Positions 25,601-34,562 of a stretch of DNA of 64,000 nucleotides are shown here, piece after piece; the first letter of the stretch is position 1, and the number at the start of each line of letters is the position of its first letter. The notes beneath the pieces were generated by a model. The model made no database searches. It was given only the letters and a program-made list of their open reading frames with translations, and was not told the DNA's origin. A program made the position numbers and the translations under genes. Source of the stretch: Kibdelosporangium aridum (GTDB lineage: Bacteria > Actinomycetota > Actinomycetes > Mycobacteriales > Pseudonocardiaceae); contig NZ_FWXV01000008.1 in assembly GCF_900176515.1 (NCBI RefSeq), positions 62,001 through 126,000 on the forward strand, written 5' to 3'.

Positions 25601-28600
25601 CCGACGATCGTCAAGCAGCGGCACGACTTGTGCCGAGCGTGCTGGCATCCGGTGAGCCGCAGGCTGCGGTTCGTTCCGGTGTCGTATCGGTGCCTCGCCT
25701 CGCTCGGGTCGAAGCTGGACCGCACCAAGGACGCGTGCTGGACCAGGCGGGCACGGTGGTCGTCACTGGCAGCCCGCAGGGCCTTGGCGGACTGGTCGCC
25801 CGGCATCTGGCTGAACACCACCGGGTGCGCAACCTTGTGCTGGCAAGCCGCCGTGGACCTGATGCACCAGGCGCGCCGGAGCTGATCACACATCTGTCGG
25901 AGCTGGGAACGACAGCCAGGGTCGTGGCTTGCGATGTAGCGGACCGGGACGAAGTCACGGCGCTTCTGAACACAGTGGACACTCCGTTGACCGGTGTGGT
26001 GCATACGGCGGGCGTCCTCGACGACGGCGTGATCACCGCGTTGACACCCGAGCGGTTGGACACCGTCTTCAAGGCGAAGGTCGACGCGGCACAGGTGTTG
26101 GACGAGTTGACCCGCGACCACGACTTGGCGGCATTTGTGCTGTTCTCGTCGGCGGCAGGCACGTTCGGCAACCCAGGGCAGGGAAACTACGCAGCGGCGA
26201 ACGCCTTCATGGACGCGCTAGCGGTGCGAAGGAACGCCATGGGCCTGCCAGCGACGTCGATCGCGTGGGGACCGTGGGCCACCGGCATGACCGAACACCT
26301 CACTTCCAACGACCTGGAACGCGTCAAGCGCTCGGGTTTGTCCCTGATCTCCCCGGACTTCGGGATGGCGTTGTTCGACGAAGCCCTGCGCAGCGCCGAG
26401 CCCGCCGTGGTCGCGGCCAAGCTCGACCCGGCCGCGCACGTGGAACTTCCATTGCTGCGTGGGTTGTTGCCGCAAGGCCAACCCGTCGCGAACTCCGGGA
26501 GCGACACATCCCTGGCCCAGCGTGTCGCCGCGATGCCCGTGCACGAACAGGATCAGACGCTCCTTGATTTGGTGACCGCTCATGCCGCGCAGACGCTAGG
26601 ACACTCCTCACCGGACAGTATTGGGGCATCGCGCCCGTTCCGGGACAACGGGTTCGACTCGCTCACATCGGTCGAACTGCGCAACCGCCTCAGCGCCGCG
26701 ACCGGTCTGTCGTTGTCCGCCACGCTGCTCTACGACCAGCCCACACCCGCCGCACTCGCCCGATACCTGCGGGATGAATTACTGGGCGCACAACCGGTTC
26801 AGCCGGTCCCGGCTGCGGCAAGTGTCGACGAGCCCATCGCGATCGTCGCGATGAGCTGCCGCTTTCCTGGTGGCGTCGGCAGTCCTGAAGATCTATGGAC
26901 GCTTGTCGCGGGCGGAGTGGACGCGGTCGGCGACTTCCCCGGCGATCGCGGCTGGGACCTGGACGCCCTCTACGATCCCGACCCCGACCACCCGGGCACG
27001 TCGTACGCCCGGCGTGGTGCGTTTCTCGACGATGTCGCCGGGTTCGACGCGGAGTTCTTCGACATCTCGCCACGTGAGGCGTTGGCGATGGACCCTCAGC
27101 AACGACTGTTGCTCGAGGTGTCGTGGGAGGCCTTCGAGCGAGCGGGTATCGACCCGACCAGCCTGCGAGGCAAGGACATCGGCGTCTTCGCGGGCGTCAA
27201 CACCCAGGACTACGCGCTGCGCCTGCACCAGATGCCCGACCTGGTCGAGGGACATCGCATCACGGGCGCGTCCAACGCGGTGATATCCGGGCGGATCTCG
27301 TACACGCTCGGCTTGGAGGGGCCGGCGATAACGGTGGACACGGCGTGCTCGTCGTCGCTGGTCACGCTTCACCTGGCAGCGCAGTCACTGCGGTCTGGCG
27401 AGTGCTCGATGGCATTGGCCGGTGGCGTGACCGTGATGACCGGCCCGGACGCGTTCGTGGACTTCTCGCGTCAGCGCGGGCTCTCTCCTGACGGGCGGTG
27501 CAAGTCGTTCGCGGCGGCCGCGGACGGCACGGGTTGGGCTGAGGGCGTGGGTGTTCTTGTGCTGGAGCGGCTTTCCGATGCCGTCCGGAACGGGCATCAG
27601 GTGCTTGCGCTTGTTCGTGGTTCGGCGGTGAATCAGGATGGTGCGTCGAATGGGTTGACTGCGCCGAGTGGTTTGTCGCAGCAGCGGGTGATTCGTCAGG
27701 CGTTGGCGAATGCTGGTGTTTCGCCGTCTGATGTGGATGTTGTGGAGGCGCACGGTACGGGTACGACGCTGGGTGATCCGATTGAGGCGCAGGCGTTGCT
27801 GGCTGCGTACGGGCAGAATCGGGATCGTCCGCTGGCGTTGGGTTCGGTGAAGTCGAATATTGGTCATACGCAGGCTGCTGCTGGTGTGGCTGGTGTGATC
27901 AAGATGGTGATGGCGATGCGGCATGGTGTGTTGCCGCGGACGTTGCATGTGGATGAGCCGTCGCCGGAGGTGGATTGGTCGTCGGGCGCCGTCGAGTTGT
28001 TGACCGAGGCCAAGGATTGGCCTTCGCTGGATCGTCCGCGTCGAGCCGGTGTGTCCGGGTTCGGTGTCAGCGGCACCAACGCGCATGTGATTCTCGAAGA
28101 AGTACCGGCTGCGCCAACGATGAACTCCACCGAAAGTGTCCCTGCCTTGGCGTGGCTGATATCCGCGAAGAACGCGGACGCGATACGTGGTCAAGCAGCG
28201 AGACTGGCTGCCTTCGCCCACCGCGAGCAAGGTGACGACCTGGGCATCGCGCGTTCGCTGGTGACGACCCGTGCGATGTTCGAACACAAAGCCGTGATTG
28301 TGGGTGCGGATCGCAGCGAACTTCTGGCGGGGCTGGACGCACTCGCCCAAGCCACCGTGCTGCCGGAAACTGTCGCCCACGGCGTCTCGACCAAGGCACG
28401 CCTCACGTTCCTGTTCTCGGGCCAGGGCAGCCAGCGCATCGGAATGGGCCGGGATCTCTATAGTCACTACGCACAGTTCCGCGAGGCATTCGACAACGCA
28501 TGCACCGCACTCGACCGTCATCTGCCGGGCGAGATCCCCTTGCGCGATGTCGTGTTCACAGCCGACGCCGCGCTCCTCGACCGCACTGTCTACGCACAAG

Positions 28601-31600
28601 CCGCGTTGTTCGCTGTGGAAACCGCGCTCTTCCATTTGTTCGGTTCATGGGGCGTCCGGCCGGATGTGGTGGCCGGGCACTCCATCGGGGAGTTGACCGC
28701 GGCGCACGTTGCCGGAGTGCTGTCGTTGGACGACGCCTCCGCTTTGGTCGCGGCGCGCGGCGCGCTGATGCAAGCGGTGTCCGCCGACGGAGCAATGATC
28801 GCGATCGCGGCGGCCGAAGCAGACGTCGCTCCCTACGTCGACGCCGAGCAGGACAAGGTGTCCATTGCCGCCGTCAACGGGCCATCCTCCGTTGTGGTGT
28901 CCGGTGACACGGAGGTTGTCGCCGCCATCGCTGAAGAATTCGCCTCACGTGGGCACAAGACGCGGCGCCTGCAGGTGAGCCACGCGTTCCATTCACCGCA
29001 TATGGACCGTGTTCTTGAAGAGTTCCGCGCGGTGGCGACAAGGTTGACTTTCCGACCACCGGAGATCCCGGTCGTCTCGAACGTCACCGGCGAGTTCGCC
29101 ACGGCCGAGCAGTTGTGCTCCCCCGGCTACTGGGTGGATCACGTCCGCCGGACAGTTCGGTTCGCCGACGGGATCACGACACTCGACGGTGACGTCACCG
29201 TGTTCCTGGAACTGGGACCGGGTGGCGCGCTCACCGCACTCACACAGCAGATGACAGACACCTTGGCGGTCGCGTCCTTGCACCGGGAGCGGAACGAAGC
29301 CGTCGCGGTCGTCACGGCGCTCGCGCAGCTGTCGGTGCACGGGGTTCCGGTGGACTGGACGAGCGTGTTCGGAGGTTCGCCTGCTGGCCGGACCGACCTG
29401 CCGACGTACGCCTTCCAGCACAGTCGCTTCTGGGTGGACGCGGACCTGAGCATGTCGCCTCGTGTGCTCGAACCTCGCGCCGCCGAACCGTTGCCGCTCG
29501 CCGGCAAGTCCACGGCTGATCAGCACCAGGTGATCCTGGAGTTGATCCAGGAGCATGTCGCCGCGGTCCTCGGGCACACCGACCGGATCGACACCGGCCG
29601 GACGTTCCAGAGCCTCGGGTTCGACTCGCTGGCCGGTGTCCGCCTGCAGCGCAGGCTGCGGGACGCCCTCGGTGCGGACCTGCCCGCGACGATCGTCTTC
29701 GACTACCCGACACCGGACGAGCTCGCCGGATTCCTGCTGGCCGAACTGAATGGCGAAGGCACTACCAGCACCGCGCCCGCCGCGCGGGTGCACGCTCCGG
29801 ACGAGCCGATCGCGATCGTGGGGATGGCGTGTCGTCTGCCGGGTGGTGTGTCGTCGCCGGAGGACTTGTGGCAGCTGGTTGTGTCCGGTGTGGACGCTGT
29901 TTCCGGGTTCCCGACGAATCGTGGCTGGGACCTGGAGAACATCTACCACCCGGATCCGGACCACGCCGGAACGACCTACACCCGCGAGGGCGGCTTCGTC
30001 CATGACGTGGGGGATTTCGATGCCGCGTTCTTCGGGATCTCGCCGCGTGAGGCGTTGGCGATGGATCCGCAGCAGCGGTTGATGCTGGAGATCTCGTGGG
30101 AGGCGCTGGAACGGGCGGGCATCGACCCGGCATCGCTGCGTGGCCGCAACGTGGGCGTCTTCTCCGGAATGGCCAACCACGAGTACACATTGCGTACTCG
30201 GGCTGTCTCGGCCGACGGCGTCGAAGGTTACCTGATGACTGGTGGGGCGGGCAGTGTGCTGTCCGGCCGGGTGTCGTACTTCCTCGGTGTGGAAGGGCCG
30301 TCGGTCACAGTGGACACGGCCTGTTCGTCGTCTTTGGTGACGTTGCACCTGGCGGCGCAGTCACTGCGGTCGGGAGAGTCGTCGCTGGCGCTTGCCGGAG
30401 GCGCCACAGTGATGGCCGGTTCCGACGCGTTCATCGAGTTCTCCCGTCAGCGGGGCCTCGCGCCGGATGGCCGGTGCAAGGCGTTCGCCGCAGCCGCTGA
30501 TGGCACGGGCTGGGGCGAAGGGGCCGGAGTTCTGTTGCTGGAACGGCTTTCCGACGCCGTCCGGAACGGGCACCAGGTGCTTGCGCTTGTTCGTGGTTCG
30601 GCGGTGAATCAAGACGGTGCGTCGAACGGGTTGACTGCGCCGAACGGTCCGTCGCAGCAGCGGGTGATTCGTTCCGCGCTGGTGAACGCCGGTGTTTCGG
30701 CGTCCGATGTGGACCTGGTGGAGGCACATGGCACCGGCACCGCTCTGGGCGACCCGATTGAGGCGCAGGCGTTGCTGGCGACATACGGGCAGGACCGCGA
30801 TCAGCCGTTGTGGCTTGGCTCGGTGAAGTCGAACATCGGTCATACGCAGGCTGCTGCTGGTGTCGCAGGCGTCATCAAGATGGTGATGGCGATGCGTAAC
30901 GGCGTCATGCCCAAGACGCTGCACGTCGACGAGCCGACACAGCAGGTCGACTGGTCCGCAGGTGCGGTGGAGTTGTTGACCGAACCGCGGGAATGGGCCG
31001 TCACAGGTCGACCACGTCGGGCTGGTGTGTCCGGGTTCGGGATGAGCGGCACCAACGCCCACGTCATCCTGGAGCAAGCCGTCGACCAAGCAGCGCCCAG
31101 CACCGAACCAGGCTTGACTGACGACCACATCGCCGCCTTGGTTGTGTCCGCGCGTGGGGAAGCCGGGTTGGCAGGGCAGGCTGGGCGACTGCGGTCGTTC
31201 CTTGAACAGTCCGATATGGACATCGCAGACACCGCGCGATCCCTGGTCGCGGCCCGGAGTTCGTTGCCGGATCGGGCGGTTGTGGTCGCGGCGGACCGCC
31301 GCGAGGCGCTGGCAGGCCTGGACGCCTTGGCACGCAGGGAAGCGGCACCCGGTGTCGTGGTTCCCACGAGTGGCTTGGTCAAGGGACGTACCGTCTTCGT
31401 GTTTCCGGGACAAGGTGCGCAGTGGGCGGGAATGGGTGCCGATCTGCTGGCTTCCTGTCCGCTGTTCGCGTCCAAGATGGACGAATGCGCGAACGTGCTC
31501 GACGAGCTCACAGGCTGGTCGCTGCTTGATGTGGTCCGTCAGGCCGAGGGTGCGCCGTCGTTGGCCGCGGTGGACGTGGTGCAGGTGGTGACGTTCGCGG

Positions 31601-34542
31601 TGGCGGTGTCGTTGGCCGCGGTGTGGCAGGCGAGCGGTGTGTCGCCGGATGTCGTGGTCGGTCATTCGCAGGGCGAGGTGGCTGCCGCGTGTGTGGCCGG
31701 AGGCTTGTCGTTGCGGGACGCGGCAACCGTGGTGGTACTGCGCAGCCGGGCGATTGCCAAGGGACTGGCTGGCCGGGGCGGCATGGTGGCTGTCGCGGCG
31801 AGTGTCGACCGGGTTCGCGAACTGCTTGTGACCGGTGTCGAAGTGGCAGCGTTGAACGGCCCATCGTCGGTCGTGGTGTCCGGCGATCCGGCCGCGCTGC
31901 AGGAGTTCGTCCAGCGCTGCGCGGACGAGGGCGTGCGAGCGCGGCAGGTCCCCGTCGACTATGCCTCCCATTCCTCCGCTGTGGAGGCGATCGAGGACGA
32001 ATTGCGTCAGGCGCTCGCCGATATCACGCCTCAGTCAGGGACCGTTCCGTTCTATTCGACTGTGGCCGGTGGCTTGTTGGACACGGCCGAGCTGACCGGG
32101 GACTACTGGTACCGCAACTTGCGTCAGACCGTGCAGTTCGAACAGGCCATCCGCGAGCTTGCCACCACTCACCGCGCGTTCGTGGAAGTCAGCTCACATC
32201 CCGTGCTCGTTCCGGCGATGGACGAGATCATCGGCGACCGCGTGAACAACCCGGCCGTCATCACGGGCACGCTGCGCCGTGACGAGAACGGGCTGCGTGA
32301 GCTGCTGACGGCACTGGCGACCCTGCATGTCCACGGAGTTCCCGTTGGCTGGCGGACCGTGCTGGGTACCGGTGCACCCGTCGACCTACCGACCTACGCG
32401 TTCCAACGTCAGCACTTCTGGTTGGAGGAATCGGAGAACGCGGCTGGCCCTGCGGCTATCGACGATGCTGACGCCCGATTCTGGGCTGCCGTCGAGAGCG
32501 AGGACTTCGCCTCGGTGGCCACCATGCTGGATGTCGATGCGGACTCCGTCAACAGCACCGTCGGCATGCTGGCGTCGTGGCGGCGCGGGCGCAGCGAAAA
32601 GACGAAGGTCAGCCGCCTCCGCTACAAGGCTGCGTGGACCCCGGTCCGACCGGCCGCCGCCGCTGCGGGGTCTTGGCTGGTGGTGGTGCCACCCGACGTG
32701 GCGGCGGATCACCCGATCGCCCGGATCGCGCAGGCGATGGACGCCCGGATCGTGGAGTTCAGCGAGGCCACGCAAGCCGGTTTCGCCGACGAGGTGGCGA
32801 AGATCCGGGCCGACGACCCCGCTGTCACGGGAATGCTGTCGTTGCTTGCCCTGGATGATCGGCCACGGCCGGAGTCGGCAGCGCTGACGCAGGGAACCGC
32901 CGCGTCACTGGCCCTGCTGCGCACTCTCGGCGACATCGCGGCCGGAATTCCCTTGTGGTGCGTGACGCGAGGCGCTGTGAGCATCGGGCCCGCCGACCGT
33001 CTGCGGTCACCGGAACAAGCGGCCATATGGGGCTTGGGCTTCGCGACTGCGCTGGAACACCCCGACCGATGGGGCGGGCTGGCCGATCTGCCGGAGGTAC
33101 TAGACGACCGTACCGTGGCGGCGCTGCGGTCGGCTGTGTCCGGGCCGAGTGGCGAGGACCAGCTCGCGATCCGGTCGGCGGGTGTGTTCGCCCGGCGGCT
33201 GGCTGAAAGCGGCCTGCGGGCCGATCCGCCGCGCCGCAGTTGGCGTCCACAAGGGACGATACTGGTCACCGGCGGCACCGAGAGCCTGGGTAAGCACGCC
33301 GCGAGGTGGCTGGCGCAGTCGGGCGTCGCACGCCTGGTGCTGACCTCCGGATCAGACCACCACGACCCGGCATTCCTCGCTGAACTGGCCGAGCTCGGCA
33401 CCACGGCGACAGTGACCACTGTGGACATGACACGGCGCGACGCCGTCGCCGAGTTGATCGCTGGCACACCCGAGTTGTCCGGTGTTGTGCACGCGGCCGA
33501 TCTCGCGACGTCCCTGCCGGTCCGGTCCAGCGACGTCACCGATCTGACCGAGGTCCTGTCAGTCAAGTGCGACACCGCGATGCACCTCGACGAACTGCTC
33601 GGCGACGTGGACCTGTTCGTGGTCTTCTCCTCGGCGTCCGGAGTGTGGGGCGGTGGCGGGCAAGGTGTTGCCGGAGCGGCCAACGCCGTACTCGACGCTG
33701 TGATCGAGCGACGTCGTGGACGTGGCCTGCGGGCGTCCTCGGTGGCATGGGGTGCGGTCGCCGGGATCGGCGTCGCGGCCGATCCTGCCGCAGAGGAGCA
33801 GTTGCGCCGATGGGGTTTGGCGGCCATCTCGCCGGACTCGGCGATGGCAGCCCTGTCGGCCGCTGTCCAAGCCGACGACACCGTGGTCGCGGTGGCGGAC
33901 ATCGACTGGCCGAGCTTCGTTCCCGCGTTCACATCGGCCCGGCTCAGCCCGTTGCTCGGCGACCTGCCCGCGGTCCGGGAAGTCGTCGAGGCCGCGCTCG
34001 TCTCCGACAACGAGGCGGAATCAGGTTCCCAGCTCGCCCGCACCTTGGCGGAGGCGAGTGAGGCCGAGCAGATCCGCGTCCTGCTCAAGCTGGTCAGGGA
34101 ACGCGCCGCGGCCGCACTGGGCCACACCGGCTTGGACGATGTCAAACCACGGCAGGCCTTCCAGGAGCTGGGCTTCGACTCACTGGCCGCGGTGACCTTG
34201 CGCAACACGCTGTCCTCGGCAGTCGGCAGCACACTGCCCGCCACCGTGATCTTCGACTATCCCACCCCGATCGCCCTGGCCGAGTACTTGCGGCTGGAAC
34301 TGGTCGGCAAGCTGGCCGACCAGACGGACATCGACGACGAGAAGATCCGCGCAGCGCTGGCCGCCGTCCCGTTCGACCGTTTCCGGGAGGCAGGCATCTT
34401 CGACGCGCTGGTGTCACTGGCCCGCTCGCAGCCGGCCGAGACGGCGCCACAGCAGCAGGACGAGGCCGAGGAACTGGACCTGATCGACGCGATGGACGTG
34501 GCCGATCTGGTGCAACGAGCGTTGGGCAGTGGCCAGTCGTGA
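19651..34542 (+). CDS. Type I modular PKS 1: AMP-ligase loading module plus extension modules 1-3 (RifA-like)
   Basis: 4963 residues. Loading module: AMP-ligase domain (1-510; TSGTTGQPKG at ~170), a degenerate KR, and ACP (Ser947). Module 1: KS (Cys1179), AT (Ser1622, HAFH at 1716: malonyl), KR (LDD type, Tyr2180), ACP (Ser2337). Module 2: KS (Cys2566), AT (HAFH at 3111: malonyl), ACP (Ser3326), no KR. Module 3: KS (Cys3558), AT (GHSQGE, YASH at 4104: methylmalonyl), KR with Ala4674 in place of the catalytic Tyr, ACP (Ser4844), then a C-terminal docking helix. Start and layout match RifA, whose loading module activates 3-amino-5-hydroxybenzoate. An aryl acid starter is therefore expected, a beta-hydroxyl after module 1, and ketones after modules 2 and 3. 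ATG 19657 is an alternative start. It heads an operon of six PKS genes. Confidence 0.93.
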   Translation: MGMLRTELVRPLHEVVRAQALRFGQKIAFQDDRRSVSFAELELRTRRLAGHLADLRAYPGDRVAMLLGNRVEMVESYYAVARSGAIGVPLNPRSSDAELAYLLDDSGASVIITDSFHVDRVQRMSRPMTVLVVGDAQYGNLSYEQLATSDPVSPAYDNLGLDEIAWMLYTSGTTGQPKGVLSTSRNCLWSVAACYAPVLGLSEEDRVLWPLPLFHSLSHIACVLSVMAVGATARIVDGLSASDVVDIWSDSPFTVIAGVPTTYHHLLREADARGFTAPGLRVGLVGGAITTAALRRSVEQAFGAPLIDAYGSTETCGSITINWPSGARVEGSCGVPVVGLGVRLVDPQTGLDVADGTEGEVWVRGPNVMAGYHNQPEATAEALQGGWYHTGDLARRDEAGYFTVTGRIKELIIRAGENIHPGEVESVLRTVPGVADVAVVGKPHEVLGEVPVAFVVPAAGGFDPGEAFAACRDRLSYFKIPERLYEIREVPRTASGKIMRRHLLDVPTRLLAVGNSTFESLLRMDWVPQPTRPDSEPGSWLALGELSPETPAPAALADSLPEVAVLQIPHSGSDPREIADRVTECVRWVETWLVDDRLADCLLVVATRGAVVTDLDDSAGDPAQAPLWGWLRATQASYPGRFVIADLDDEPATQAVQTAVRSREPQFAVRSGVVLLPRLTQVAVDTERENTASLDSIDTVMITGAETERAASVAQHLAGTYGVTRLVLVTEPGSGGLAGDLSGHLADAGAQAPVVECDLTDPHALREVFARFKVSAVVHGVVPDSLAAAVTSLRNLAELVPDPSAFVLFSDAVAVTGRGDVDKAASAAFTDAFAHDLRSQGIPTLALSWESDDNATLSRQEELDAFDAALTLGQPHLVAMELDPAELRGSVPPPMRDLVEVPTGVTGHDRARHLVDLVREQVADLLAVSDPRSIAADRAFTDLGFTSLHAVQLRDRLAVATGLRLSSTSAFDYPSPQALGRMLERRLSGNTEDITEQPAAHAVAADEPMAIIGMACRFPGGVAAPEDLWRLVAEETDAITRFPDDRGWDLERLFHPDPDHPGTSYATEGGFLPDAGDFDAGFFGISPREALAMDPQQRLMLQISWEALERAGIDPNTLRGRNIGVFTGAMHQDYADRLADLPDGVDSYLMTGGAGSVLSGRVSYFLGLEGPAVTVDTACSSSLVALHLAAQSLRSGESSLVLTGGVTVMTRPDSFVDFSRQRGLARDGRCKSFSAAADGTGWSEGAGVLVLERLSDAIRNKRRIWGVIRGSAVNQDGASNGLTAPSGLSQQRVIRQALANAGVSPSDVDVVEAHGTGTTLGDPIEAQALLAAYGQNRDRPLALGSVKSNIGHTQAAAGVAGVIKMVMAMRHGVLPRTLHVDEPSPEVDWSSGAVELLSEAREWPSLDRPRRAGISGFGVSGTNAHVIVEQAPAQASEHEAPGVTGGLVPLVLSAHDRTALARQADRLADFLRQRPDVDIPEVGRALVTTRATLPQRAVVLASDRAEALTGLADCAQDGFALDEVVEGRLAILFAGQGSQRVGMARGLYERFPVFRKAFDEVCGLLDAQLAGFVGQRVAGVVFGSDVVDQTVFAQAGLFAVELSLFRLVESWGVVADFVGGHSIGEVTAACVAGVLSVEDAAVLVAARGRLMQDLPSGGVMVSVAAPESAVSSYRVDVAAVNGPSSVVISGPERDVLDAAGKLSAEGVKTRRLNVSHAFHSSLMEPMLDKFRAVVEKLEFRTPKITIVSTVSGAVADPELMASPEYWVGQVRRTVRFGDAVTSLRAADVTTFLELGPDGVLSGMTDDAVFVPALRRQGDDVRSLMTAVARLHARGVDVDWLAILGKSAGLPVELPTYAFQRQRYWLESPRGAAPDRPADALFRMEWSEFSPPEAAEAVELLSTTEDIAGGAGAALVDLTGDTADDVRALTTKALAFVQAWLTHAAADRRLVVATREISDPVAAAVWGLLRSAQSEHPDRFVVIATDDRQAAARLVPSVLASGEPQAAVRSGVVSVPRLARVEAGPHQGRVLDQAGTVVVTGSPQGLGGLVARHLAEHHRVRNLVLASRRGPDAPGAPELITHLSELGTTARVVACDVADRDEVTALLNTVDTPLTGVVHTAGVLDDGVITALTPERLDTVFKAKVDAAQVLDELTRDHDLAAFVLFSSAAGTFGNPGQGNYAAANAFMDALAVRRNAMGLPATSIAWGPWATGMTEHLTSNDLERVKRSGLSLISPDFGMALFDEALRSAEPAVVAAKLDPAAHVELPLLRGLLPQGQPVANSGSDTSLAQRVAAMPVHEQDQTLLDLVTAHAAQTLGHSSPDSIGASRPFRDNGFDSLTSVELRNRLSAATGLSLSATLLYDQPTPAALARYLRDELLGAQPVQPVPAAASVDEPIAIVAMSCRFPGGVGSPEDLWTLVAGGVDAVGDFPGDRGWDLDALYDPDPDHPGTSYARRGAFLDDVAGFDAEFFDISPREALAMDPQQRLLLEVSWEAFERAGIDPTSLRGKDIGVFAGVNTQDYALRLHQMPDLVEGHRITGASNAVISGRISYTLGLEGPAITVDTACSSSLVTLHLAAQSLRSGECSMALAGGVTVMTGPDAFVDFSRQRGLSPDGRCKSFAAAADGTGWAEGVGVLVLERLSDAVRNGHQVLALVRGSAVNQDGASNGLTAPSGLSQQRVIRQALANAGVSPSDVDVVEAHGTGTTLGDPIEAQALLAAYGQNRDRPLALGSVKSNIGHTQAAAGVAGVIKMVMAMRHGVLPRTLHVDEPSPEVDWSSGAVELLTEAKDWPSLDRPRRAGVSGFGVSGTNAHVILEEVPAAPTMNSTESVPALAWLISAKNADAIRGQAARLAAFAHREQGDDLGIARSLVTTRAMFEHKAVIVGADRSELLAGLDALAQATVLPETVAHGVSTKARLTFLFSGQGSQRIGMGRDLYSHYAQFREAFDNACTALDRHLPGEIPLRDVVFTADAALLDRTVYAQAALFAVETALFHLFGSWGVRPDVVAGHSIGELTAAHVAGVLSLDDASALVAARGALMQAVSADGAMIAIAAAEADVAPYVDAEQDKVSIAAVNGPSSVVVSGDTEVVAAIAEEFASRGHKTRRLQVSHAFHSPHMDRVLEEFRAVATRLTFRPPEIPVVSNVTGEFATAEQLCSPGYWVDHVRRTVRFADGITTLDGDVTVFLELGPGGALTALTQQMTDTLAVASLHRERNEAVAVVTALAQLSVHGVPVDWTSVFGGSPAGRTDLPTYAFQHSRFWVDADLSMSPRVLEPRAAEPLPLAGKSTADQHQVILELIQEHVAAVLGHTDRIDTGRTFQSLGFDSLAGVRLQRRLRDALGADLPATIVFDYPTPDELAGFLLAELNGEGTTSTAPAARVHAPDEPIAIVGMACRLPGGVSSPEDLWQLVVSGVDAVSGFPTNRGWDLENIYHPDPDHAGTTYTREGGFVHDVGDFDAAFFGISPREALAMDPQQRLMLEISWEALERAGIDPASLRGRNVGVFSGMANHEYTLRTRAVSADGVEGYLMTGGAGSVLSGRVSYFLGVEGPSVTVDTACSSSLVTLHLAAQSLRSGESSLALAGGATVMAGSDAFIEFSRQRGLAPDGRCKAFAAAADGTGWGEGAGVLLLERLSDAVRNGHQVLALVRGSAVNQDGASNGLTAPNGPSQQRVIRSALVNAGVSASDVDLVEAHGTGTALGDPIEAQALLATYGQDRDQPLWLGSVKSNIGHTQAAAGVAGVIKMVMAMRNGVMPKTLHVDEPTQQVDWSAGAVELLTEPREWAVTGRPRRAGVSGFGMSGTNAHVILEQAVDQAAPSTEPGLTDDHIAALVVSARGEAGLAGQAGRLRSFLEQSDMDIADTARSLVAARSSLPDRAVVVAADRREALAGLDALARREAAPGVVVPTSGLVKGRTVFVFPGQGAQWAGMGADLLASCPLFASKMDECANVLDELTGWSLLDVVRQAEGAPSLAAVDVVQVVTFAVAVSLAAVWQASGVSPDVVVGHSQGEVAAACVAGGLSLRDAATVVVLRSRAIAKGLAGRGGMVAVAASVDRVRELLVTGVEVAALNGPSSVVVSGDPAALQEFVQRCADEGVRARQVPVDYASHSSAVEAIEDELRQALADITPQSGTVPFYSTVAGGLLDTAELTGDYWYRNLRQTVQFEQAIRELATTHRAFVEVSSHPVLVPAMDEIIGDRVNNPAVITGTLRRDENGLRELLTALATLHVHGVPVGWRTVLGTGAPVDLPTYAFQRQHFWLEESENAAGPAAIDDADARFWAAVESEDFASVATMLDVDADSVNSTVGMLASWRRGRSEKTKVSRLRYKAAWTPVRPAAAAAGSWLVVVPPDVAADHPIARIAQAMDARIVEFSEATQAGFADEVAKIRADDPAVTGMLSLLALDDRPRPESAALTQGTAASLALLRTLGDIAAGIPLWCVTRGAVSIGPADRLRSPEQAAIWGLGFATALEHPDRWGGLADLPEVLDDRTVAALRSAVSGPSGEDQLAIRSAGVFARRLAESGLRADPPRRSWRPQGTILVTGGTESLGKHAARWLAQSGVARLVLTSGSDHHDPAFLAELAELGTTATVTTVDMTRRDAVAELIAGTPELSGVVHAADLATSLPVRSSDVTDLTEVLSVKCDTAMHLDELLGDVDLFVVFSSASGVWGGGGQGVAGAANAVLDAVIERRRGRGLRASSVAWGAVAGIGVAADPAAEEQLRRWGLAAISPDSAMAALSAAVQADDTVVAVADIDWPSFVPAFTSARLSPLLGDLPAVREVVEAALVSDNEAESGSQLARTLAEASEAEQIRVLLKLVRERAAAALGHTGLDDVKPRQAFQELGFDSLAAVTLRNTLSSAVGSTLPATVIFDYPTPIALAEYLRLELVGKLADQTDIDDEKIRAALAAVPFDRFREAGIFDALVSLARSQPAETAPQQQDEAEELDLIDAMDVADLVQRALGSGQS
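23458..23841 (+). repeat. 384-bp perfect direct repeat, copy 1 (KS of module 1)
   Basis: Base-by-base reading shows this stretch is identical to 27619-28002. It encodes the second half of the KS, including the EAHGTGT and NIGHTQ histidine motifs. Its codons end in T or G far more often than in the flanking KS sequence. Silent positions are also identical, which indicates recent gene conversion or duplication. Confidence 0.93.
27619..28002 (+). repeat. 384-bp perfect direct repeat, copy 2 (KS of module 2)
   Basis: This is identical to 23458-23841, while the 5' parts of the two KS domains differ at many silent and some coding positions. The boundaries are sharp: the base before (T against G) and the base after (A against T) both differ. 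Confidence 0.93.
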
Positions 34543-34562
34543 GGGACGAGGGAACAGCGCAG

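Noticed and set aside
25745..25790. Module 1 KR thought inactive because its cofactor motif reads TGSPQGLGG instead of TGGTGxLG
   Set aside because: The TGxxxGxG pattern is still met, and Ser, Tyr2180, Asn and the LDD motif are all present. Activity is also expected from the RifA-like logic.
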